Below, in pieces: positions 22,461 through 31,287 of a stretch of DNA of 64,000 nucleotides (position 1 is its first letter; every line of letters starts with the position of its first letter). Below the pieces are notes generated by a model, which saw only the letters and a program-made list of their open reading frames with translations, was not told where the DNA came from and made no database searches. The translations under genes and the position numbers were made by a program. Source of the stretch: Rattus norvegicus. Taxonomy: Eukaryota; Chordata; Mammalia; Rodentia; Muridae. The stretch spans positions 42,097,550 to 42,161,549 of the forward strand of contig NC_086036.1 of the NCBI RefSeq assembly GCF_036323735.1, in the 5' to 3' direction.

Positions 22461-23035
22461 ATGTTTGTCCGGAAACCGGGAAAGGGAATAACACTTGAAA
22501 TGTATATAAGAAATACTCAAGTTAATAAAAAAAAAAAAAGAAAAAAAAAAAAAAGAATTGCTTTTCTTAGCGTTTTGTTGTAGCACCAAGAAAAGAAATT
22601 GAAACAGAACATCTGCAGTGAGAAGCTAGGCTGTTGCTGGGGTAGATGTTGAGCAAATGCTTCCTGAGCCTTTGGAAAGATTTTGTAGGAAGAATGTGGA
22701 AGAGTCTCAAAACCCCTTAGAGCTTACTGAAGTCCCTCTGATCAGAACTTTGAATGGCAGGACAAGCATGGTCAAGCCTAGCTCATGAGCTTTCATAGGA
22801 GAACAGATCTCTGCCAGGAAACCTAGGGGGCACTCATATGATGTTCTTACAAAGAATCTGGCTCAATTCTTCCCGTGTCCTGAGAACCTGAGTGAGGCAG
22901 GATTTAAAGGTGACAGGCTACTTGGCAGAGGGAATCTTCAGACAGGATGGATAGCTTTCAGACTATGACACAGTAACTGCAAACTGTTTTCATCTAGGGG
23001 AACAATGAGAGAGCACAAAAGGAGGAAGCACCCTG

Positions 23036-23120
23036 CTGAGGGATGCAGCTCAGGAGTAGAGCCAGTGACCGGGCATGAATGAGGTGCCAGGCCCAAGTCC
23101 CCGTATCAGAAAGAAAATGA
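23036..23120 (+). mobile_element. Degraded ID-like SINE
   Basis: 'gagggatgcagctcaggagt' and 'gaggtgccaggcccaagtcc' follow the ID body with many substitutions, ending in an A-rich stretch. An old ID or ID-like copy. Confidence 0.5.
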
Positions 23121-23222
23121 GAGAAATATTTTATAACATATATAAAATGTGCAGTTCTGGAAAAGCATTCAAAGGAGTTTAATCTTACAGATGGGGCAGG
23201 TTTGAAAGCAGCTGTAGTTCTT

Positions 23223-23328
23223 TAAACTGGTTTTTTTTTGTTTTGTTTTGTTTTCGGAGCTGGGGACCGAACCCAGGGCCTTGCACTTGCTAGGCAAGCG
23301 CTCTACCACTGAGCCAAATCCCCAACCC
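23223..23328 (-). mobile_element. ID SINE, antisense, young insertion
   Basis: The + strand is the reverse of a BC1-type ID: a T-rich tail with (TTTTG)n, then 'ggagctggggaccgaaccca', 'gccttgcacttgctaggcaa', 'gcgctctaccactgagcc' and 'aaatccccaaccc'. A perfect 16-bp duplication, agcagctgtagttctt, flanks it at 23207-23222 and 23329-23344. On the minus strand the tail includes a few non-A bases ('ccagttta') before the TSD. Confidence 0.94.
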
Positions 23329-23486
23329 AGCAGCTGTAGTTCTTAAAGACATAAGTACAGGCAACTTGGAACTTTACACGGACTGGGACAACAGGAAGTG
23401 TCCTGAGGGCAAGAATCTAAGGCAAGAAACAGCGAAGGTTCTATCTTGGGAAAATGTAAATTCATGTGATTGGATAGAGCCTACAC

Positions 23487-23689
23487 CAGTGGTTCTCAAC
23501 CTGCAGGTTATGACCCTCTTGGGGATCAAATATCAGATGTCCTGTGAATCATATATTTTCATTTCTATTCGTAACAGTAGCAAGATTACAATTATGAAGT
23601 GGCAACATAAAAATTTTATGATTGGGGGTCATATTAACATGAGGGACTATATTAAAGGACCACAACATTAGGAAGGTTGACAACCACTA
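23487..23689 (+). mobile_element. URR1-type hAT non-autonomous DNA transposon
   Basis: Terminal inverted repeats 'cagtggttctcaacct' and 'aggttgacaaccacta' bound a 203-bp element with internal 'cgtaacagtagcaagatt', 'aattatgaagtggcaacat' and 'ttttatgattgggggtca', as in URR1. An 8-bp target duplication, gcctacac / gcccacac (7 of 8), lies at 23479-23486 and 23690-23697, the size expected for hAT. It encodes no transposase. Confidence 0.9.
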
Positions 23690-24503
23690 GCCCACACCGA
23701 GAATGCCACCCGTAGGGATTCCCTGTTTCCCAAGATCAACTGCCAAGGGAAATTTTTCCCCCAGGGTCAGCACATAGAAGCTGATGTAACTGTTGCTAAA
23801 AGTGCCAAGCTCCATCCTGAGCTGGCAGCAGATTTTGGCTGTGACATCCACGTGGTACTGGTTGTACAGGCATGAAGGATATAAGATTGGGGGAATCATG
23901 TTAGCTTGCCTGCTGGTTCCAGAGACTTGCTAAGGCAGGGGTTGGAATCCCTGGCAACGAGGCCCTGAGAAGCCATTATATGAAGCTGTGCAGGTAAAGC
24001 TTAAAATTCAGTGGAGACCTCAGGATGCCAGAAACAGCAGTCATCCACTGAGGAAAGCTGAGGCACAGAACAGAGCCAGCCTAGAAGAGGGACTGTATGC
24101 ATTATGCATGGAAGAGCTGGATAAGTAGGCTTATCCACGTTTTTTGAAGCCCACATTATTCAATGACAAGCCCTAGATGCCACACATTGAGTGGAAGAAG
24201 TTGGTGCTTTCCTACCTGGGTTTCAATCCTCCCTTGATCCAATAATTCCTTGTTATGCTCCCAGGCTCCCTTTATAGAATGGGAATGTTTATCCTGTGTC
24301 ATTAAATATTGGAATTGCATACCTTGTTTTTTTTTTTTTTATTTTAAAGGAGATTACCCTTAAGAGGTTGTCTTGAGTCTTTTGACTTTTAAACAATGTT
24401 AGGAATGTTAGAAACTATGGGGTCTTTTTGAAGGTAGACTGAACGCATTTTGTATTATAAGATGGTTACAAACCTGTGGTGATGAAAGATAGAAGACTGA
24501 GAA

Positions 24504-24690
24504 GGGGGATTAGAGAGATGGCCCAATTGTTGATATTACTGGCTGCTCTTCCAGAGGACCTGGTTCAATTCCCAGTACCTACATGGCAGCTTATGCCTGT
24601 CTGTAACTCCATTTCCAGTAGATCTGACACCCTCACACAGACATAGATGAAGACACAATATCAATGTACATAAAATAAATTTATTTTGAT
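24504..24690 (+). mobile_element. B2 SINE, diverged
   Basis: 'gggggattagagagatggcc', 'ggctgctcttccagaggacc', 'caattcccagtacctacatg' and 'cataaaataaatttattttg' give the B2 order. No clear TSD was found. Confidence 0.85.
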
Positions 24691-24716
24691 AAATCTGAAA
24701 AGTGACACTTGACTAT

Positions 24717-25029
24717 TGTATTAGTTCATGTTTTACTGCTGTGAACAGAAACCATGACCAAGGCAACTCTTATAAAAACAACATTTAGTTGGGGCTGGCT
24801 TACAGGTTCAGAGATTCAGTCCAGTATCATCAAGGCAGGAGTATGACAGTGTCGAGGCTGTCATGGTGCAGGAGGAACTGAGAGTTCTACATCTTCATCT
24901 AAAGGCTGCTAGTGGAATACAGGAGGAGTAGGGTATTGAAGTCCAAGCCCACAGTGACACACCTACACCAACAAGGCCACACCTCTAAATAGTATCACTC
25001 CTTGGGACAAGCATAAACAAACCATCACA
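24717..25029 (-). mobile_element. MT-type MaLR solo LTR, antisense
   Basis: Same reverse-strand landmarks as the LTR at 17461: 'ttactgctgtgaacagaaac', 'atgaccaaggcaactcttat', 'ggggctggcttacaggttca', 'aaggccacacctctaaatag' and 'gacaagcataaacaaacc'. About 313 bp, near full length. Confidence 0.82.
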
Positions 25030-25315
25030 GGTATCAAGTTGACAAGGAGTGTATTTGCAATGTCATACTGATTATGAGCGGGATTTAGAATCACCAAGTG
25101 GACCAACCTCTGAGTCCATCTGTGAGGGATCTCTAGATTAGGTTGATTGAAGACCAATCTCACTTGGGACTGAGGGTCAACATTTATCAACTGTGTATTC
25201 ATTGTTCCCAGCTTCCTCAACCCCTGTCCTGATGGACTAAGTTCACTGTACTGTAAGTCACAATTAACCCCTTCCTTTCTTCCTTGTCAGGTGTTTTGTC
25301 GAAACAAGACAAGTA
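25030..25315 (+). mobile_element. Rodent LTR-like repeat ('TCAAGTTGACA' family), degraded
   Basis: It starts 'tatcaagttgacaaggagtg', contains 'tgagggatctctagattagg' and ends near 'aaacaagacaagtaataaat'. It resembles the left part of the repeat at 20790. It abuts the antisense MT LTR. Family uncertain. Confidence 0.45.
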
Positions 25316-25768
25316 ATAAATACATATGGTGCAAAAAAATTATAACTTTTATACCATAATGTGTATAGAATATCAAGAAAAGTAAACATCATCTTAAGGC
25401 TAGCCTGGTGGGAGGGATTAATCCTTTTTAAATTGCATGAAACATAGTTGCATCATATTAAGCAGAATTACAGTCTTGCTACCAGCTTTATTTGGAAATA
25501 AGTGTGTTTTTTGAGTATATATTTGTGTATGTCAAACTAACAAGGCTGAACTCCTGTTAGTTAATTAGATTTCTGTGGATATTTGGGAGCTCTTTAGGCA
25601 TTCTTTCTACATGTGTCTATAAGGCTATTATAGTACTAGAAGAGATTAATATTTGATTTAGTAGATTGAATAAAGCAGATGGCTTGCTTCCCCAGTGTAG
25701 GTGAGCAGCATCTAATCCACTGAAGGCCTGAATACAGGAAAGTCGAGTTAGCTGCCTGGCCAATTTAT

Positions 25769-25772
<4 letters not shown>

Positions 25773-25821
<49 letters not shown>
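25773..25821. repeat. (CT)n microsatellite
   Basis: A pure CT tract of about 49 bp. Confidence 0.95.
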
Positions 25822-25823
<2 letters not shown>

Positions 25824-27272
25824 TTCATTCATATTTTTCTTTCTCCCTCTCTGTCCCTCTTCTGTAGAATATAGGACATAATTACGTAATCAATATCTGG
25901 AAAGAGCTAAATTATTCTCTTAATAAACTGTATCTTGGGCATTTGCTGAAGACTGAACTATAGTTTTGGTGAACTCATGGTAAGAGGCAGAGAAATCCAA
26001 GTGAAGGGTTATAGTGCAGGTGGGAATCTGATTTCACTTCTCTGTATACCTGCTAAGCTGGAACCCCAAAAGCTTCATACTTAGGTTATCAGGAAATCAG
26101 CCAGCCAGCTTTTCTGCCTTCCTTAAACTGTAGCCTCTTAGCTTCTCCTGGCTGTTTCAAGAACTTGTCACGAAGCACACTTGGACTAAGCTATGGCAGA
26201 CTGGTCCCGAGTCTATGTGCTCAGGAAGATCAAACAAAACCCAGTCCTCAAAACAGGTAATCTTACCTTCATTAACTTCAAATTACTCTTCAGTGTTTCA
26301 GTTTCAGGCATAATGGCCAGGATGCAATGGAGAAACAAGCCCACAAGAAAGCAAGCCATTTTGAGTGAGCACTAACCAATACCATAAAACTGTAAACCGA
26401 TTTAAAAGACTGGAACAGTGGTCAGTCACAGACTCTAAAGGTCTTAAGTGTAATATATAAAGTCAGTTTGGTCTGTAGAAAGTAGAAGCCTGTAAAAGGT
26501 GGTAGTGCAGATACTTTTTGAAAATCAGCTAGCATGTGCATGCTAAAAGCTTTGCCAACTAACACCTGACAGAAGAGAGAATTGTAAACAGGAAGATGGA
26601 ACAAAGAAATTGCATAAACACAGTGCAAGAAAGACCAAAAACTAAAGACATGAAAGTAAAGAGGATGAGAAACACAAATGATAAAATCTGAAGAGCTAAA
26701 ATAATTTCAGGTGAGTCTTAAAGAAGAACAAGAGTGGAGTACTTGCAAACGTAAAGAGAAGGTGTTGATACTTTTCTAGATAAAATTATAGCTACAAAAT
26801 TCAAGTAATTTATCAAATGGCAAAGACACAAACAAGTCCACATAATTGTAATACAATTTTAATATAAATCAAATTTAAGAGAAAAATCTGAGAGTTTGGA
26901 TCCACGTTTCAATACATTTAGACTATTAAAACTAAAAGTATCCAAGGAAACTGAATCAGATGATTTGTTTGATCCCAGTTTGGTTCAAAGTGATTGAGCA
27001 ACTAACTGGTGAGAATTGGCCAAAGGCCCATTTCTGGGTTTTCTTCATTCACCACCTGCATTTCACAGGAGTAGAGGAAACACACTAAAGGAGTTCTCTG
27101 GCTGCTGCCCAGAACTCTTGATGTATAAGGCACAGGATATGTGTGGATAGCAATGTAGAAGAACCAAGAGTCCTGAAGTTGAAGACATAAGACTCTCTGA
27201 GATCATTTGTGGGATAACATAAGCAAGTTAAGAACGGTTAGTTGAAGGCTTTTGTGTTGTAGACTGACTAGC
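25822..27272. other. Unique non-coding DNA, no gene supported
   Basis: No repeat was recognised. A short frame starts at 26193 in a good start context and reaches 'aaaacaggtaatctt' (a CAG|GTAA donor-like step) at about 26250, but there is no supporting exon structure or family match, so it is not called as an exon. Confidence 0.45.
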
Positions 27273-27283
27273 CTTTGATGCTC

Positions 27284-28569
27284 CTTTTTCTTTCCTGTTT
27301 GTGGTGCAGCAAGTTTTAGTGATGGTATTCAAGAGAGTAGGGAAGGGTCCCTAGGCCCCTCCTGTTATTATGGAGGGTCTGAGATGGAAATTGTGAGGGA
27401 GATGCTCAGTGTTAGGGCCTGAGTTGGGACGGGGACTCCTCAGCAACTGAGGGCCTCTCTCTTGCTCTCAGCATCCTTGCTGGATGGGTGGTCCAGGGTT
27501 TCTTACTCGTTGCAGGCCATGAGGTCCATCATCCTGTTGCTGTAGCCATACTCTTTGTTATACCAGGAAATGAGCTTTACAAAGTTGTCATTGAGAGCAA
27601 TGCCAGCTCCAGCATCAAAGGTGGAAAAGTCAGAGTTGCTGTTAAAGTTGCAGGAGACAACCTGGTCATCAGTGTAGCCCAGGATGCCCTTTAGTGGGTC
27701 CCCAGATGCCTGCCTCACCACTTTCTTGATGTCATCAGACTTGGCAGGTTTCTCCAGTTGGCATGTCAGATCTACAGTGGATACATTGTGGGTAGGAACA
27801 CAGAAGGCCATGCCAGTGAGCTTCTTGTTCAGCTCTGGGATGACCTTGCCCACAGCCTTGGCAGCACCATTGGATGCAGGGATAATGTTCTGGGCTGCCC
27901 CACGGCCATCATGCCACAGCTTTCCAGAGGGGCCATCTACAGTCTTCAAAATGGTAGTGATGTCATGGACAGTGGTCATGAGCCCTTCCACGATGCCAAA
28001 GTTGTCATGGATGACCTTGGCCAGGGGTGCTAAGCAGTTGGTGGTGCAGGATGCATTGCTGACAATCTTGAGGGAGTTGTCATATTTCTTGTGGTTCACA
28101 CCCATCAAAAATATAGGGACATCAGCTGAAGGGGCAGAGATGATGACCCTTTTGACCTCACCCTTCAGGTGAGCCCCAGCCTTCTCCATGGTGGTGAAGT
28201 CAGTAGACTCCACAACAAACTCAGCACCGGCATCACCCCATTTGATGTTAGCGGGATCTCACTCCTGGAGATGGTGATGACAAGCACCCGTTGATGACAA
28301 GCTTCCCATTCTCAGTCTTGACTGTGCCATTGAAATTGCCAATGGGTGGAATCATGGAACATGTAGACCATGTAGTTGAGGTCAATGAAGGGGTCGTTGA
28401 TGGCAACAATGTCCACTTTGTCAGATGAAGAGAAGGCAGCCCTGGTAACCAGGCATCCTATTCGGCCAAATCCGTGCACAGCGATTTTCACCATCTTGTC
28501 TATGGGACGAGGCTGGCACTGCACGAGAAGATGTGGCTGTCTCTGGAACAGGGAGGAGCAGAGAGCCAT
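27284..28569 (-). pseudogene. Gapdh-ps: Gapdh processed pseudogene
   Basis: An intronless, full-length copy of glyceraldehyde-3-phosphate dehydrogenase mRNA on the minus strand: 5' UTR (28495-28569), coding region from the original ATG at 28494 to a stop at 27503, and 3' UTR to about 27298. Kept features include the NAD-binding 'GFGRIG' near the start, the catalytic-cysteine motif 'SNASCTTNC', the following 'TVH' histidine and a long C-terminal match. The reading frame shifts near 28340-28350 and again around 28260-28290, so the frame breaks into two pieces. A few bases are missing near 28205 and about nine before the stop. The 3' polyadenylation signal is mutated and the A tail is decayed. 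Imperfect 11-bp duplications, ctttgatgctc (27273-27283) and ctttgaagctc (28570-28580), flank it. Gapdh is known for very many retrocopies in rat. No functional enzyme is expected. Confidence 0.96.
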
Positions 28570-28814
28570 CTTTGAAGCTCTTATTGGATGTTTTCTCACT
28601 TCTGGCATTAAAATCAGCATTGCTTGGAGCTATGGTAGGTAGAAAGGGGTAGGTATGCTTACAGACTGTGTAAGCAGTAGTAAGAGTATAAGTAAGCAGA
28701 AGTAAGAGTGTAATAAATGGCACCAGAGTCCTACTGTTCCTCTGCTGGCTGCCACTAAGTAGTCTACAGGCACTGTGCTCACACTGAGCATTTGATGGGA
28801 GTTTTACTAATAGA

Positions 28815-29104
28815 GTTTAATATCTTAGATACTTCTATGCTACTGTGATAGAATGCCCTGGCAAAAGCATCTTAGGAGGAAAGGGTCAATGTTGGCTTAC
28901 GTTTCTACAAAGTCACAGTTGATCATGGCAGGGAAGACATTGCAGTAAGTAGGTAGGGGAGGCACAGTGTCAGGCGAAGAAGGATGGCTGCTCATATTGT
29001 GTCTGCACTCGGGAAGTAGAGGGTGACTAAGAAGTGACCTGAGATTATAAAAACTCAAGGCCTGCTTCTAGTAACCCACTTCAGCAAGACTTTACCTCCT
29101 GAAG
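28815..29104 (-). mobile_element. Antisense LTR-like remnant
   Basis: 'tgctactgtgatagaatgcc', 'ggaggaaagggtcaatgttg' and 'agttgatcatggcagggaag' read as the reverse of a common murid LTR-like repeat. Degraded and truncated. Family uncertain. Confidence 0.45.
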
Positions 29105-29105
29105 G

Positions 29106-29734
29106 TGTTAGGAAGGAGTTTCCTGACTTCAGCCATCTCAGGAACAAGTTTCACCTTGCTGTCAAGATTAAAACTGAGTTCATGTTCCCAGGCCCCGGAA
29201 CCCAACTCCTATCCTGCTTCTTCAGATGTTTCATATTTGTCTGTTAACCATTAAAGGATGTAAAAAGGGAAGATGCTGTTATCCCGTTATCTAAACTAAG
29301 GCACACAAGTCTTAAAAGTGCTGCCTGTCCTGAAATTAAGTAACTACACGCACCTTGGCCACTCCTTTGTTTTCTTATCACTCTGAATTCGTAATCTCCT
29401 GGTTCAATTGCCTAAGTGCGGCTGCCCACTCCTTTGTTCTTTATCACTATGGATTCCAGGTCAGAGTCCAGAAGGGGACCTGACTGTGAAAGCTGACTCA
29501 AGGACTCTGAAACCAGGTGACCCAGATAAGGCCCAGTCACCAACCTTAACCTTCTTGCTTAACCCCTCATGTCAAAATGCTATTGGCCAATGCAACAGCT
29601 CACCCCCATCCCCCTTGCTTTGTGTTCCCATCCTATAAAAATGTACAATCTCCCTTCCAGGACGTGATTCAGATCCTGAACTGGCCTCTACTCCACATGC
29701 ACAGAAAATAAAGCTGATGAGTTTTCTTGTGACA
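29106..29734 (+). mobile_element. Solo-LTR candidate with complete promoter and poly(A) signals
   Basis: The sequence runs from TGTTAGGAAGGAGTTTCC to TTTTCTTGTGACA, about 629 bp, with TG...CA ends. It contains a CCAAT box ('ttggccaatg', about 29583), a TATA box ('cctataaaaatg', about 29632-29642) and AATAAA at 29707-29712, about 70 bp after the TATA, in the order of U3, a short R region and the poly(A) signal. It also has an internal near-repeat ('ggccactcctttgttttctt' and 'gcccactcctttgttcttta'). It is unlike the MaLR LTRs in this window, and I infer an ERV1- or ERV2-type LTR. No target duplication was seen, so the boundaries are tentative. Confidence 0.55.
29583..29712 (+). promoter_or_regulatory. 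CCAAT, TATA and AATAAA set inside the LTR candidate
   Basis: CCAAT near 29587, TATAAAA at 29634-29640 and AATAAA at 29707-29712 are in correct order and spacing for an LTR promoter and poly(A) site. Whether it is active cannot be seen. Confidence 0.5.
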
Positions 29735-29740
29735 GCCTGA

Positions 29741-30825
29741 CCATGTTTTTGGGAAGACTGTGAAAGACTTTGGAACTTTGAGCTAGAAGAGCCACTGGGA
29801 TATTAAGGTCTCTGTGGGATGTCTGGTAGAAGGTGGAAGATAGTGTTGGGAACAGTGCAGAAGATGGAGACCTGGCTTGTGAAATTTCAGAGGGAATATT
29901 AAAGACTCTCATCAGGGCCACTGCTTTTTTGATTGTGAAGATTCTGTGATTTTTGGTTAGCTGGGGCTGAAGAATCAGCTGTGAGTAACAAAATATCAGA
30001 ACTACTAAAGTAAAACCTTTGCATTACTGGGATGATTAATACTGGTTAGCTGGAGCTAAGAAATTAGCAGTGATTAAGAGACCAGAATCACTAAGGTGAA
30101 ACTTTCTGGGAAGTGTTTCCTGAGAGCACAGAGAAGCTCTGTTACATAGGCAGTCATGGCTGTATCTCATGTTGGCAGCCAGGCTCGCTAATGTATATGG
30201 ATCACCCAGGTGTTACTGGTTTTGAGACATGTAAAGGTAGCAACTGATGCTTGGTCCTGTGAGAGGCTAGAAGAGACCATTGGTGAAGGCCCAGGCCTAA
30301 AGAGGTCATGCAGAGAAGTTGAGGCTTAGCACCATGGAAAGAGCCTCTAATAGGCTATTTGTGAAAGTGCAGTCCAATTGCCACAAAAGTCAGCAGTGCT
30401 TTGGAGATGCCAGTGCCATGAGATGACCACCAAGAGCAGCAGCAGAAGTGTAGTACAGGCAACTGGACCCTAGAAGACAAGCTGTGTGCTACAAAGGACA
30501 GAGCCGGAGAAGTGACCCAAGCCCTCGGAGGAGCCCAGAGGATCCTGAGTGAGTCGACTCCAGACATTGGACGGTTAGAGTTTGATTTTGCTTTCGATTG
30601 TGACTGCGCCCTGATATTTTCCCCTTCTTCAAGTAAGAAAGTATTTTAATGGAGCCTACAGTTAAGAGACTTTGAGTTGTGAAAAGACTTTGAATTTCAA
30701 AAGAGATTGGATATTTTAAAGGGATTGAAATTTTAATATGTAAGAATTTGTATAGAGTGTGGGACTTTTAAAGTTACTTAGATCTTGGGGTTGAATAAGA
30801 AAGTAAGAGTTGAGGCTTAATAGTG
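29741..30825 (+). mobile_element. MaLR internal region
   Basis: 'gggaagactgtgaaagactt', 'ggaactttgagctagaagag', 'ttggttagctggggctgaag' (repeated in changed form at about 30040), and at the 3' end 'tattttaaagggattgaaat' and 'gtgtgggacttttaaag' are the landmarks of the non-coding internal sequence of MT/ORR1-type MaLR elements as I remember them. No significant open frame is present, as expected for MaLRs. It continues directly into the LTR at 30826. Confidence 0.65.
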
Positions 30826-31287
30826 ATGTGTTTGTGTGTCAAGTTGACAAGGAGTCAGTTATACTGGCTGGATTAAAGTATCCACTTAACACAAGCTGGA
30901 GTTATCATAGAGAAAGGAGCCTCCCTTGAGGAAATGCCTCCGTGCGCAGATCCAGCTGTAAGGCATTTTCTCAATTAGTGATCAAGGGTGGGAGGGCCAT
31001 TTGTGGGTGGTGCCATCCCTGGACTGGTAGTCCTGGGTTCCATAGAAAGCAAGCTGAGCAAGCCAGGGGAAGCAAACCAGTAAGCAGCATACCTTTGGCT
31101 GTATACCCCTCCACTGTCTCTGTATCAGCTCCTGCCTCCAAGTTCCTGCCCTGTGTGAGTTCCTGTCCTGACTTCCTTTGGTGATGAACAGTAATGTGGA
31201 AGTGTAAGCTGAATAAACCCTTTCCTACTCAACTTGCTTCTTAGTCATAATGTTTTGAACAGGAATGCACACCTGCCTAAGACACAA
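30826..31287 (+). mobile_element. LTR following the MaLR internal region
   Basis: It begins near 'tgatgtgtttgtgtgtcaag' and contains 'aaggcattttctcaattagt', 'gggtggtgccatccctggac', 'gaagtgtaagctgaataaac' (a poly(A)-signal type AATAAA) and an end near 'ctgcctaagacaca'. The same family occurs at 43715-44122. Its position after the internal region suggests a 3' LTR. The precise subfamily is uncertain. Confidence 0.65.

Larger units (their letters stand above)
21110..22552 (+). mobile_element. 5'-truncated young L1 (rat type) with 14-bp TSD
   Basis: A 1.44-kb L1 3' end: C-terminal ORF2, about 0.7 kb of 3' UTR and a poly(A) tail broken by one G. The 3' UTR holds the G-rich polypurine tract (22394-22460) and ends 'cacttgaaatgtatataag' followed by the tail, the end also seen at 53.4 kb. 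A perfect 14-bp duplication, aagaattgcttttc, lies at 21096-21109 and 22553-22566, so boundaries are certain. Truncation at the 5' end is the usual outcome of L1 target-primed reverse transcription. The open ORF2 tail and exact TSD indicate a recent insertion into an older LTR-like repeat. Confidence 0.96.

Noticed and set aside
26193..26260. Short start-proximal frame followed by a donor-like CAG|GTAA
   Set aside because: One short motif is not enough; no acceptor, upstream promoter or protein similarity was seen.
27684..28172. 162-codon + strand open frame
   Set aside because: It is the antisense shadow of the Gapdh retrocopy coding region.
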